Assembly (NCBI GenBank): GCA_937995995.1
Contig: CALKIP010000063.1
Coordinates: 1 to 7,457 of the forward strand
Origin: an uncultured bacterium
GTDB lineage: Bacteria > Gemmatimonadota > Gemmatimonadetes > Longimicrobiales > RSA9
Direction: 5' to 3'
DNA: 7,457 nt
Shown: positions 1 to 6,351 of the stretch, in pieces
Layout: each line of letters opens with the position of its first letter
Numbering within the stretch: position 1 is the first letter of the stretch
Made by a program: the position numbers and the translations under genes
Notes under the pieces: model-generated
Databases searched by the model: none
Told to the model about the DNA's origin: nothing
Seen by the model: only the letters and a program-made list of their open reading frames with translations

Positions 1-2
1 AG

Positions 3-53
3 GAGATAGGTGGACGACGCGGTATCCATGACTTCCTCGTCTCGATCGGGTGA
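3..53 (+). CDS. Possible 3' end of an upstream gene (partial)
   Basis: The frame beginning at position 3 is open from the window edge to a TGA at 51-53 and would end a protein in ...HDFLVSIG. The other two forward frames close within the first 31 bases. Seventeen codons are too few to identify a product, and an open stretch this short can occur by chance in GC-rich DNA. It is listed only because it is the one reading of the left edge compatible with a gene entering the window. Positions 54-172 hold no gene, no convincing promoter and no terminator that I can see. Confidence 0.18.
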   Translation, partial: EIGGRRGIHDFLVSIG

Positions 54-172
54 GTGAGCGCGTTCCATCCGTACGTATTGTGTGATCGGCCGGCGGTGCC
101 TTGCAAGGGCGACGCCGACGGTGGAGCGGTCCGGGAACTGACGCGCCGCGTCACCCGCCTGAATCTTCGACC

Positions 173-1435
173 ATGATCCTACCTGTGCACGCTTCCGTAC
201 CACGGCGAAACGTCCCGCGATGTTCGGGGCGCCGATGTCGCGTGTGTCCGACGGGCTTCGGTGCAGCGGCGGTTGCAGCGGCTCTGATCGCCTCGGGAAT
301 CGCCACGGACGCATCGGAGCTGAGGGCACAGGCGACGCCTGTGCGGCAGTCTTTCGACATCAGAGTGCCCGTGCCGCCGACACCGGTGACCGTCGCGGGC
401 ACGCCGACGCTGGTCTACGAGTTGTGGCTCGCCGGCGTCGGGGAGGTGCCGTTGACTCTGCGCTCCATCGATGTCGTCGACGCGGAGGACGGGGGCGTTA
501 TCGCCCGTGTGGATGGTGACGAACTGGAGCCCCGTCTGAGGGTGCCGGGGCGATCCTTCGACGGCGCGATTTCACGGGTGATCGCGCCAGGGATCCAAGG
601 CGTAGTCTACATGGAACTGGCCCTGAGCGACGGCCGCACGCCCGGAGAGATCGAGCACCGCATTGCGTACCACGGGATCGGAGAGGACGCGGAGTCACCG
701 GCCATCGTGACCGGCGCCCGCGTGTCCGTGGGATTGGAGCCACCGGTGGTCCTGGGAGCGCCGGTGCGTGGCGGACCGTGGGCAGCGGTCTACGATCCAT
801 CGTGGGAGCGTGGCCATCGCCGCGTCGTCTACGCAGTCGATGGGCGAGCACGGATCCCCGGCCGCTTCGCCGTCGACTGGATCAAACTGGACGCCGAAGG
901 CCGAGTGGCACGTGGCGACGTCGACGAGATCGGCAATTGGCACGGCTACGGCGAGGAGGTATTGGCGGTGGCCGACGGTGTGGTCGTGGCCGTGCGCGAC
1001 GATGTCCTGGAAAGTCCGACGATGGCCGGCCATCCGGATCACCCTCTCGAGGATGCGACCGGGAACTACGTCGCACTGGAGATCGGCGTCGGACGCTACG
1101 TCTTCTACGAGCACCTCGCGCCCGGCAGCGTCCGTGTCGAGCCGGGAGAGCGCGTCCGGCGCGGTCAGGTGATCGGAGCGGTCGGATACACCGGGCACAC
1201 GACCGGACCGCACCTGCACTTCCACGTTGCCGATGCAAACTCTCCGCTCGGCGCCGAGGGCGTGCCGTTCGTTCTCGAGCGTTTTCAGCTCCTCGGCCGA
1301 TACGATGATTTCGACGCGTTCGGCAACGCGCCGTGGACACCCGTCGACGACTCGATCCGTACGCTGCGCCGCAACGAACTGCCGGCGCCGAACGTCGTCG
1401 TGGACTTCGCAGCGTACCCGGTGCGGCATGAGTGA
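173..1435 (+). CDS. Secreted M23 (LytM-type) metallopeptidase
   Basis: A 420-residue protein, probably a zinc peptidase that cuts peptidoglycan cross-bridges in the periplasm or outside the cell. From the ATG at 173, an arginine-rich N-region leads into a hydrophobic stretch at about residues 28-44 and an AQA|TP signal peptidase I site near residue 54. Residues 55-200 look like a beta-rich domain of unknown role. The peptidase domain covers about 210-375. Predicted zinc ligands are H215, D235 (in FAVDW) and the HLHFH motif at 347-351, which supplies the last histidines. VLAVADGVVVAV and GQVIGAVGYTG are typical M23 core strands. The long spacing between the first His and Asp matches the 'HRR...RFAIDW' subgroup of M23 proteins as I remember it, so the metal site looks intact. 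A TTG at 101 would add 24 unlikely residues before the signal peptide. No good Shine-Dalgarno precedes 173. The stop overlaps the next gene by 8 bp. Its substrate is unknown. Confidence 0.9.
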   Translation: MILPVHASVPRRNVPRCSGRRCRVCPTGFGAAAVAAALIASGIATDASELRAQATPVRQSFDIRVPVPPTPVTVAGTPTLVYELWLAGVGEVPLTLRSIDVVDAEDGGVIARVDGDELEPRLRVPGRSFDGAISRVIAPGIQGVVYMELALSDGRTPGEIEHRIAYHGIGEDAESPAIVTGARVSVGLEPPVVLGAPVRGGPWAAVYDPSWERGHRRVVYAVDGRARIPGRFAVDWIKLDAEGRVARGDVDEIGNWHGYGEEVLAVADGVVVAVRDDVLESPTMAGHPDHPLEDATGNYVALEIGVGRYVFYEHLAPGSVRVEPGERVRRGQVIGAVGYTGHTTGPHLHFHVADANSPLGAEGVPFVLERFQLLGRYDDFDAFGNAPWTPVDDSIRTLRRNELPAPNVVVDFAAYPVRHE

Positions 1436-2576
1436 CTTTCGAACGGAGATCGGCCCGGTCGGGTTGTGGATGGGGGACATGAAGGAAAGTGGAAGCGAAA
1501 CACCGAGCGCGCCGGTCGGCGGACTCGGTCGTACGGGGCGGGGCCGAGCCGCGGGTGAGTCCGATGAAATCGAGCGAGTCGATGTCGTGGCCGCCTCGGA
1601 TCCGGCGGACTTGCCAGCCGTGGAAGTCCGGGGTCTCGTCAAGTGCTTCGGCGAGACCCGCGCAGTCGACGGCATCGACCTGACGATCCGCCGCGGCACG
1701 GTCTACGGGCTTCTCGGCCCGAACGGCGCGGGGAAGACGACGACGATCCGCGTGCTCGCCACGCTCCTGCGTCCGGACGGAGGCACGGCTCGCGTCCTCG
1801 GCCACGACGTCGTCCGCGAGGCGGCGGCGGTGCGTGCGAAGGTGAGTCTGACGGGACAGTTCGCCTCGGTCGACGAGGACCTGACCGGCCGCGAGAACCT
1901 GGTGCTGATCGCGCGGCTGCAGGGGCTGTCGTGGCGTGATGCACGGGCCCGGGCGACGGAGCTGCTCGAGGCGTTCGAGCTGGCGGAGGCCGCACGCCGG
2001 CGAGTCAAGACGTACTCGGGTGGGATGCGGCGCCGGCTCGACATCGCGGCGAGCCTCGTCGTGACGCCCGAGCTCCTCTTCCTCGACGAGCCGACGACGG
2101 GGCTCGACCCGCGCAGCCGCAACCAGGTCTGGGACATCGTGCGCGCGATCGCCGCGGAGGGGACGACCGTCCTCCTCACCACGCAGTACCTCGAAGAGGC
2201 CGACAAGCTCGCCGAGCGGCTGGCGGTGATCGACAATGGGCGGGTGATCGCCGAGGGCACGAGCAGCGACCTGAAACGGTCGGTAGGCGGGAGCACGCTG
2301 CGCGTCAGGATCCGGTCGGCGGACCGGACGGCGGAGGCGGAGTCGCTGCTCCGCGAACTGCTCGGTCCCGACGTCCACAACGGGAGCGAGCCGGCCGTCC
2401 TCACGGCGAGCGTCGCCGACGACCGCCTCGTGGGCACCGCACTCTCCGCGCTGGCGCGGGCCGGCATCGGCGTCGCAGAGGTCACGCTGGGTCAGCCCAG
2501 TCTGGACGAGGTCTTCTTCGCACTGACCGGTCGAGCGGCCGAGGAGCGGGATGCATCAGGGGAGGTGGATGCATGA
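1428..2576 (+). CDS. DrrA-type ABC transporter ATP-binding protein
   Basis: The cytoplasmic ATPase of a two-gene exporter, powering the permease encoded directly after it. Numbered from the ATG at 1428 (382 residues), Walker A GPNGAGKTT is at 97-105, the Q-loop glutamine at 144, the signature YSGGM at 196-200, and Walker B LLFLDEP at 216-222 with catalytic E221. The switch position reads TTQYLEEAD with Q253 instead of His, which is usual in the daunorubicin-resistance DrrA family. Residues from about 290 onward match the DrrA C-terminal (DUF4162-like) region. The start is uncertain. The ATG at 1428 overlaps the upstream stop (ATGAGTGA) but has no ribosome-binding site. ATGs at 1470 and 1479 and a GTG at 1620, just before VEVRGLVKCFG, are alternatives; the GTG gives 318 residues, close to the family norm. 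The first 64 residues are Gly/Ser/Glu-rich with no recognisable domain. The substrate cannot be read from sequence; relatives export anthracyclines, other hydrophobic drugs or lipids. Confidence 0.93.
   Translation: MSDFRTEIGPVGLWMGDMKESGSETPSAPVGGLGRTGRGRAAGESDEIERVDVVAASDPADLPAVEVRGLVKCFGETRAVDGIDLTIRRGTVYGLLGPNGAGKTTTIRVLATLLRPDGGTARVLGHDVVREAAAVRAKVSLTGQFASVDEDLTGRENLVLIARLQGLSWRDARARATELLEAFELAEAARRRVKTYSGGMRRRLDIAASLVVTPELLFLDEPTTGLDPRSRNQVWDIVRAIAAEGTTVLLTTQYLEEADKLAERLAVIDNGRVIAEGTSSDLKRSVGGSTLRVRIRSADRTAEAESLLRELLGPDVHNGSEPAVLTASVADDRLVGTALSALARAGIGVAEVTLGQPSLDEVFFALTGRAAEERDASGEVDA
2558..2565 (+). promoter_or_regulatory. Strong ribosome-binding site for the ABC permease
   Basis: AGGGGAGG lies seven bases before the ATG at 2573, inside the last codons of the ATPase gene. 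It is the best Shine-Dalgarno in the exporter operon and supports 2573 over the internal ATG at 2702, which has none. With the ATGA start/stop overlap it indicates translational coupling of the two subunits. Confidence 0.8.
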
Positions 2577-3427
2577 GACCCGCTGCGTCATCGAACGCGG
2601 CCGCGGTACGAGGAACGCCCGGCACGTCGAGCAGCTTGAGCGGCGTGCTGTCGACCACGCGTCGGCCGCCGGCACCGAGTGCGCTGTCGGCTTCGATTAC
2701 CATGGGGTGGCGCGCGCTCCTCAAGATCAAGCACGTGCCGTTCCAGCTCTTCGACGCGACCGTCTTTCCGTTGACGACGACGCTGCTCTTCACCTTCCTC
2801 TTCGGTGGCGCACTCGCCGGCTCGCCGCGCGAGTACATCCAGTTCCTGCTGCCGGGGATCCTGATCCAGTCGGTCGTCTTCGTCACGGTCTACACGGGTG
2901 TCGGTCTCAATACCGACATCGACAAGGGGCTCTTCGACCGCTTCCGCTCGCTCCCGATCTGGCAGCCGGCTCCGCTGATCGGTGCGCTTCTCGGCGATTT
3001 GCTGCGCTACTCACTTTCCGGGCTCGTCGTCCTCGGCCTCGGGCTCGTCCTGGGTTTTCGTCCCGGGGCCGGCCTTCTCGGCGTGCTCCTGGCCTTCATC
3101 CTCATCCTCGTCTTCTCGTTCGCCGTCTCGTGGATCTGGGTCATGGTCGGCCTGATCGCGAAGCGGCCCGAGTCGGTCATGACGTCGAGCTTCCTGCTCT
3201 TTCCGCTCACCTTCATGAGCAACGCCTTCGTCGACCCGGCGACGATGCCCGGCTGGCTTCAGGCCTTCGTCGCGATCAACCCCATCACGCACCTCGTGAC
3301 GGCGTCGCGTGCGCTGATGCACGGGGAGGCGGCGGCGGGGGCGGTGGGGTGGGTGCTCGTCGCAACCGCGGCGATCACGGCCGTCTTCGCGCCCATCGCG
3401 TTTCGGCTGTACCACAGGGAACGCTGA
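2573..3427 (+). CDS. DrrB-type ABC-2 transporter permease
   Basis: The membrane subunit of the exporter, 284 residues, in the ABC-2 family. Hydrophobic segments are visible at about residues 58-80, 91-112, 146-162, 168-195, 203-221 and 257-277, giving the usual six helices. Between segments 2 and 3 lies GLNTDIDKGLFDRFRSLPI (111-129), the loop with the conserved 'D..KG...R.RSLP' pattern of DrrB-like permeases, which is thought to contact the ATPase. FVAINPITHLV (232-242) before the last helix is another family hallmark. The ATG overlaps the stop of the ATPase gene as ATGA and has a strong ribosome-binding site, so both subunits should be made in step. The first 44 residues are Ser/Ala/Pro-rich and poorly conserved in character; conserved-looking sequence starts near MGWRALLKI. 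The length is normal for the family. The two genes together should form a complete half-transporter pair with no accessory protein. Confidence 0.93.
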   Translation: MRPAASSNAAAVRGTPGTSSSLSGVLSTTRRPPAPSALSASITMGWRALLKIKHVPFQLFDATVFPLTTTLLFTFLFGGALAGSPREYIQFLLPGILIQSVVFVTVYTGVGLNTDIDKGLFDRFRSLPIWQPAPLIGALLGDLLRYSLSGLVVLGLGLVLGFRPGAGLLGVLLAFILILVFSFAVSWIWVMVGLIAKRPESVMTSSFLLFPLTFMSNAFVDPATMPGWLQAFVAINPITHLVTASRALMHGEAAAGAVGWVLVATAAITAVFAPIAFRLYHRER

Positions 3428-3796
3428 GGAGCGCGTGCACTCAACCGGTCTGCTCGCCCGGCGGCTTTCCACACTTACGCGTACGCGTACGCCTGCCCGC
3501 GCCCGGTTCTTCCGGGACCGGCGTGGCAGGCGTGTCATGGATGTTCGGGCACAGACAGGTGCACGCGTAGGTGTGCACGCACGGTTGCGGACGATTCGGC
3601 CGGTGTCGATTTCGGAGCACGTCGTTCGTTGCATCGATGGAGCGCGGAAGCGTCCGCGCAGCTGGCGGGTGGCTGGGGCCACCCGGTGACTCTGATCCCA
3701 AGAGGTGCGACGGTGTCCACGACCGATTCGTAAACGCAGATCGAAACCCGGGAGAACCGGGCATCCGGTGTCTCGACCGCCACGAATGGAGCACGA
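3428..3796. other. Gene-free stretch between exporter and DoxX-like gene
   Basis: Forward and reverse open frames exist here but are arginine-rich shadow translations without a ribosome-binding site or recognisable motif. Visible structures are a hexamer repeat (3476-3492), a CCCGG-TTCTT-CCGGG hairpin (3502-3516), an 8-bp direct repeat GTGCACGC (3559-3566 and 3573-3580) and a CCCGG-GAGAA-CCGGG hairpin (3747-3761). Neither hairpin is followed by a T-run, so neither is a classical intrinsic terminator. The region must contain the end of the exporter transcript and probably the promoter of the DoxX-like gene, but no convincing -35/-10 pair is apparent. Confidence 0.6.
3476..3492. repeat. Short hexamer tandem repeat with perfect palindrome
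   Basis: TACGCG is repeated 2.8 times, and the inner 14 bases (3479-3492, GCGTACGCGTACGC) are a perfect palindrome. It lies about 50 bp after the permease stop. It could be a protein-binding site, a remnant of slippage, or chance in GC-rich DNA. Confidence 0.5.
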
Positions 3797-4231
3797 ATGA
3801 CGAGGGCGGAAGCCATCGTGGAGCGCGACCGCGCGGGAATCGGCGCCGCCTCCGGAGCGAAGCGCTGGACCGGCCCGGTGCTGACCGTACTCGCGGTCCT
3901 CTTCCTGCTCTTCGACGCCGTCGCCAAGGTGCTGCGCGCCCAGCCGGCCATCGAGGGCACCATCCAGCTCGGCTACCCCGAGAGCACGGTCACCACGATC
4001 GGGCTCGTGCTCCTCGCCTGTACCGTGCTCTACGTGATCCCGCGCACCTCAGTGCTCGGCGCGATCCTGCTGACCGGTTATCTGGGCGGCGCCGTGGCGA
4101 CGCACGTTCGTGTGCTCAACCCACTCTTCAGCCACACGCTCTTCCCTGTGTACGTCGGGGTGCTGATCTGGCTGGGGCTGGCGCTGCGGATCGATGCACT
4201 GCGCCGTGTACTGCTCGGGGCGCGCGACTGA
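3797..4231 (+). CDS. DoxX-like (DoxX_2 type) small membrane protein
   Basis: A 144-residue integral inner-membrane protein with four predicted helices at about residues 27-46, 63-82, 85-103 and 113-131. It matches the DoxX-like family by length, helix layout and motifs: FDAVAKVL at the end of helix 1, GYPES before helix 2, IPRTSVLGAILLTGYLGGAVATHVR (from 81) through helix 3, and LFPVYVGVLIW in helix 4. The biochemical role of most DoxX-like proteins is unknown; the name comes from a subunit of an archaeal thiosulfate:quinone oxidoreductase, and a redox role here is only a guess. The ATG at 3797 has GGAG five bases upstream (3788-3791), which decides the start. DoxX-like, PhnB-like and ECF42 genes often occur near one another in bacterial genomes, so membership of that cluster is plausible, although the 131-bp gap to the next gene may hold a separate promoter. 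Confidence 0.88.
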   Translation: MTRAEAIVERDRAGIGAASGAKRWTGPVLTVLAVLFLLFDAVAKVLRAQPAIEGTIQLGYPESTVTTIGLVLLACTVLYVIPRTSVLGAILLTGYLGGAVATHVRVLNPLFSHTLFPVYVGVLIWLGLALRIDALRRVLLGARD

Positions 4232-4269
4232 CGCACGGCCCCGGGCGGTCCCGACGTGCCGCGAGCCCG

Positions 4270-4281
4270 TGGTGGCGTAAG
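4270..4281 (+). repeat. 12-bp intergenic motif, copy 1 (TGGTGGCGTAAG)
   Basis: An exact 12-base match to positions 6303-6314. Both copies are in intergenic DNA on the same strand, 81 bp and 107 bp before the next start codon. It may be a shared regulatory element. No known element is recognised. Confidence 0.4.
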
Positions 4282-4306
4282 GCACGGACTCATGCGTGGG
4301 ACGGTA

Positions 4307-4316
4307 GAGTCGACTC
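4307..4316. promoter_or_regulatory. Perfect 10-bp palindrome upstream of the PhnB-like gene
   Basis: GAGTCGACTC is a perfect inverted repeat 46 bp before the ATG at 4363, in the only gap between the DoxX-like and PhnB-like genes. Its position suits an operator. It also contains AGTCGA, one base off the TGTCGA that I recall as the ECF42 -35 element, but no well-spaced -10 element follows. Regulatory function is inference. Confidence 0.35.
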
Positions 4317-4362
4317 GGTGACCCCGGAGCAGCCGACCAACAACAACCCAAGGAGACGCAGC

Positions 4363-4845
4363 ATGGCCAAGGCAAAGATCTTCCCGCACATCTGGTACAC
4401 GAGCGAGGCCGAGGAGGCGGCCCGGTTCTACGCGTCGATCTTCCCGCGCTCGCGGGTCGACCGGGTCACGCCGCTCATGAGCGAATCTCCGAGTGGGCCG
4501 GCGGGTACGGTGAAGGTCGTCGACTTCACCTTGTTCGGTCAGCGCTTCCAGGCGATCAGCGCGGGACCGCACCACGCGTTCAACGACGCCATCTCGATGG
4601 TCGTCGTCTGCGACGACCAGGAGGAGCTGGATCGCTACTGGAACGCGCTCCTCGAAGGCGGCGGCAAGGAGCAGGCGTGCGGCTGGCTCATCGACCGGTT
4701 CGGCCTGCGTTGGCAGATCGTACCGGCTATCCTGGATCGGATGATGGTAGACGACGATCGCGCTCGCTCGAAGCGAGTCACGGATGTGCTCCTGAAGATG
4801 GTGAAGATCGACATCGCGGCACTCGAAAAGGCGTATAGTGCGTGA
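4363..4845 (+). CDS. PhnB-like VOC-fold protein (3-demethylubiquinone-9 3-methyltransferase domain family)
   Basis: A 160-residue cytoplasmic protein of the vicinal-oxygen-chelate fold, in the PhnB / '3-dmu-9_3-mt' family; the methyltransferase name is historical and no enzyme activity should be assumed. Diagnostic stretches are EAARFYASIFPRSRV (18-32), VDFTLFGQRFQAISAGP (53-69), FNDAISMVVVCDDQEELDRYW (from 73), CGWLIDRFGLRWQIVP (106-121) and the C-terminal KMVKIDIAALEKAY. The protein is full length for the family. AAGGAGA at 4350-4356, six bases before the ATG, fixes the start. It lies 85 bp before an ECF42-type sigma factor, the standard position for the small partner gene of such factors; those partners are more often YCII/DGPF proteins, with PhnB-like proteins as alternatives. 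It may be a target or accessory of that sigma factor. The 3' end, including the stop, is repeated immediately downstream. Confidence 0.92.
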   Translation: MAKAKIFPHIWYTSEAEEAARFYASIFPRSRVDRVTPLMSESPSGPAGTVKVVDFTLFGQRFQAISAGPHHAFNDAISMVVVCDDQEELDRYWNALLEGGGKEQACGWLIDRFGLRWQIVPAILDRMMVDDDRARSKRVTDVLLKMVKIDIAALEKAYSA

Positions 4846-4872
4846 GCATTCGAGATGCTGTACAGCGCGTGA
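4819..4872 (+). repeat. 27-bp in-frame tandem duplication of the PhnB-like gene 3' end
   Basis: Unit 1 (4819-4845) encodes ALEKAYSA and the stop. Unit 2 (4846-4872), directly adjacent and in the same frame, would read AFEMLYSA and a second TGA. They match at 20 of 27 bases, with the last 14 bases 12/14 identical. In the YSA codons the differences are synonymous (TAT/TAC, AGT/AGC). It looks like a decayed tandem duplication, or the remnant of the end of a lost paralogous gene. Unit 2 is not translated unless the first TGA is read through. Confidence 0.6.
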
Positions 4873-4908
4873 GGGCCGCCGACGCGCTTCGCACCTGAGG
4901 TCCGGCCC
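4873..4908 (+). other. Possible stem-loop in the sigma factor 5' leader
   Basis: GGGCCG (4873-4878) can pair with CGGCCC (4903-4908) across a 24-base loop, followed by a weak CTTTC. This is too poor in T for a confident terminator. It sits between the PhnB-like gene and the sigma factor, and could attenuate or simply be chance. Confidence 0.25.
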
Positions 4909-4930
4909 CTTTCACCACGTTCGACGCTGA

Positions 4931-6196
4931 ATGACCGTAACGGAAACGCACCGCACGATCGAAGCGGTCTGGCGCATCGAGTCCGCCCGGATCATCGCGG
5001 CGCTCACCCGCATGGTGGGCGACGTCGGCGTGGCCGAGGACCTGGCGCAGGACGCCCTCGTCACGGCGCTCGAGAAGTGGCCGAAGGCCGGGTTGCCGGA
5101 CCGGCCGGGCGCCTGGCTCATGACGGCGGCCAAGCGACGCGCAATCGATCACCTGCGCCGGGGCCAGCGCCTCGAGCGCAAGCACGAGGAACTCGGCCGA
5201 GAGCTCGAGGTGGATCGGGAGATGGCGGATACCGACATCGATGCGGCGATCGACGACCCCGTCGGCGACGACCTGCTGCGGCTGATGTTCATCTGCTGCC
5301 ACCCGGTCCTCTCGACCGAGGCACGCGTCGCGCTCACGCTGCGCATGCTGGGCGGGCTCACCACGGAAGAGATCGCACGCGCCTTCCTGGTCCCGGTCTC
5401 GACGCTGCAGCAGCGGATCGTCCGGGCCAAGCGCACGCTCCGCGAGGCGCGCGTTCCCTTCGAGGTTCCGAGGGGCGAGGCGCTCGCGGAGCGGCTGGCG
5501 TCGGTCCTCGAAGTCGTCTACCTCGTCTTCAACGAAGGGTACTCCGCCACCGCGGGCGACGACTGGGTGCGACCGGCGCTCTGCGAGGACGCGCTCCGCC
5601 TCGGCCGCATCCTGGCCGGGCTCGCACCGGACGAGCCCGAGGTGCACGGCCTGGTTGCGCTCATGGAGTTTCAGGCGTCGCGGCTGCGTGCACGGGTCGG
5701 CCCGTCGGGCGAGCCGATCCTGCTCATGGACCAGGACCGCTCGCGCTGGGACTGGCTCCTCATCCACCGTGGCCTCGAGGCGCTGGACCGGGCGATGGCG
5801 CTCGGCGGGTCGCTCGGGCCGTACGCGCTCCAGGCGGCGATCGCCGCCTGCCACGCCACGGCGCGGACTCCCGAGGAAACGGACTGGGCGCGTATCGCCG
5901 CGCTCTACGATGCACTCGCCCAGATCGCGCCCTCACCCGTCGTCGAACTGAACCGCGCCGTCGCACTCTCACGGGCGTTCGGACCGGAAGCGGGGCTCGA
6001 GGCGGTGGACGCGCTGATCGAGGACGATGCGTTGAAGGGCTACCACCTCCTCCCCGCCGTCCGCGGCGATCTCCTCTTCCAGCTCGGCCGCCTCGAAGAG
6101 GCGCGCACCGAGTTCGAACGCGCGGCCGAGCTCACGAAGAACGAGCGCGAGCGTGCAATGATGCTCGAGCGCGCGGGGGCGTGTGCGGGGGGCTAG
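4931..6196 (+). CDS. ECF42-type RNA polymerase sigma factor with C-terminal extension
   Basis: A 421-residue alternative sigma factor that should direct RNA polymerase to a small set of promoters. Region 2 spans about residues 16-78, including DVGVAEDLAQDALVTALEKW and AWLMTAAKRRAIDHLRR. A charged linker (79-110) follows. Region 4 with its helix-turn-helix is at about 118-173 (LTTEEIARAFLVPVSTLQQRIVRAK, from 143). The extension from about 185 to the end carries the DUF6596 hallmarks VYLVFNEGYSA (196-206), PILLMDQDRSRWD (262-274) and GPYALQAAIAACHA (296-309), then SPVVELNRAVAL (335-346) and TPR-like helices to 415. This architecture defines the ECF42 group, which lacks a conventional anti-sigma factor; the extension itself is thought to be needed for activity. 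The start is the ATG at 4931, the first Met before region 2; no clear ribosome-binding site is seen. The PhnB-like gene upstream is the likely partner. The triggering signal is unknown. Confidence 0.94.
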   Translation: MTVTETHRTIEAVWRIESARIIAALTRMVGDVGVAEDLAQDALVTALEKWPKAGLPDRPGAWLMTAAKRRAIDHLRRGQRLERKHEELGRELEVDREMADTDIDAAIDDPVGDDLLRLMFICCHPVLSTEARVALTLRMLGGLTTEEIARAFLVPVSTLQQRIVRAKRTLREARVPFEVPRGEALAERLASVLEVVYLVFNEGYSATAGDDWVRPALCEDALRLGRILAGLAPDEPEVHGLVALMEFQASRLRARVGPSGEPILLMDQDRSRWDWLLIHRGLEALDRAMALGGSLGPYALQAAIAACHATARTPEETDWARIAALYDALAQIAPSPVVELNRAVALSRAFGPEAGLEAVDALIEDDALKGYHLLPAVRGDLLFQLGRLEEARTEFERAAELTKNERERAMMLERAGACAGG

Positions 6197-6233
6197 GGGG
6201 CGCGCACAGACTCTGCTTCCGGTGAGCGACGCC

Positions 6234-6266
6234 CCGGGATCCCCGATGTGACATCCGCCGTCCCGG
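6234..6266 (+). other. Stem-loop region after the sigma factor gene
   Basis: CCGGGA (6234-6239) can pair with TCCCGG (6261-6266), enclosing a compact inverted repeat GATGT-G-ACATC (6245-6255). It lies 38 bp after the sigma factor stop. There is no T-run, so an intrinsic terminator is not supported; a Rho-type end or a protein-binding dyad are alternatives. Confidence 0.3.
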
Positions 6267-6302
6267 ATCCGGACAGTTCCGCTCCCCTTCCGGTTAGGGT
6301 GA

Positions 6303-6314
6303 TGGTGGCGTAAG
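6303..6314 (+). repeat. 12-bp intergenic motif, copy 2 (TGGTGGCGTAAG)
   Basis: The second exact copy of the 12-base motif at 4270-4281. Its last four bases overlap the left arm of the dyad at 6311-6331. Copy 1 has no such dyad after it, so the shared part is the motif alone. Confidence 0.4.
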
Positions 6315-6331
6315 TTTGGGCCCCAGACTTA
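6311..6331. promoter_or_regulatory. 21-bp near-perfect dyad, candidate operator
   Basis: Arms TAAGTTTGGG (6311-6320) and CCCAGACTTA (6322-6331) flank a central C; nine of ten base pairs match, and the exception (6316/6326) would be a G-U wobble in RNA. It sits 20 bp before the sigma-54-like element and about 90 bp before the small-protein gene. The likeliest reading is a binding site for a dimeric regulator, possibly the Fis-type helix-turn-helix expected at the C-terminus of the downstream response regulator. As RNA it could form a seven-pair hairpin with a GGCCC loop, but only a short ATTT follows, so a terminator is less likely. Confidence 0.5.
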
Positions 6332-6351
6332 TTTGCAGGTTTGGGAGCACC

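Noticed and set aside
2184..2186. Gln in place of the ABC switch-loop His as a sign of a dead ATPase
   Set aside because: TTQYLEEAD is the normal form in DrrA-type ATPases, and all other catalytic motifs are intact.
882..2378. 498-codon antisense open frame across the peptidase and ABC ATPase
   Set aside because: It is low-complexity Arg/Ala-rich shadow coding opposite genes with clear motifs, typical of high-GC DNA.
3502..3516. CCCGG-TTCTT-CCGGG hairpin as an intrinsic terminator of the exporter operon
   Set aside because: The stem is only five pairs and no T-run follows; it is kept only as a minor structure in the intergenic entry.
3604..3609. TGTCGA as an ECF42 -35 element upstream of the DoxX-like gene
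   Set aside because: It matches the -35 motif I recall for ECF42, but no suitably spaced -10 follows and it lies almost 190 bp before the start codon; a six-base match is expected by chance.
3786..3800. Four-codon mini-ORF (ATG GAG CAC GAA TGA) overlapping the DoxX-like start
   Set aside because: It could be a leader, but its bases include the ribosome-binding site of the DoxX-like gene and it is too short to separate from chance.
3571..4362. Long upstream extension of the PhnB-like open frame, starting from a GTG at 3571
   Set aside because: It runs out of frame through the DoxX-like gene and is arginine-rich nonsense. The strong ribosome-binding site at 4350-4356 and the family alignment fix the start at 4363.
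4778..5854. 358-codon antisense open frame opposite the sigma factor
   Set aside because: It contains no recognisable domain and lies opposite a well-supported sigma factor; it is explained by codon-position GC bias.
5077..6225. 382-codon forward frame overlapping the sigma factor
   Set aside because: It is a +1 shadow of the sigma factor, dominated by Arg/Gly/Ala, with no motif.
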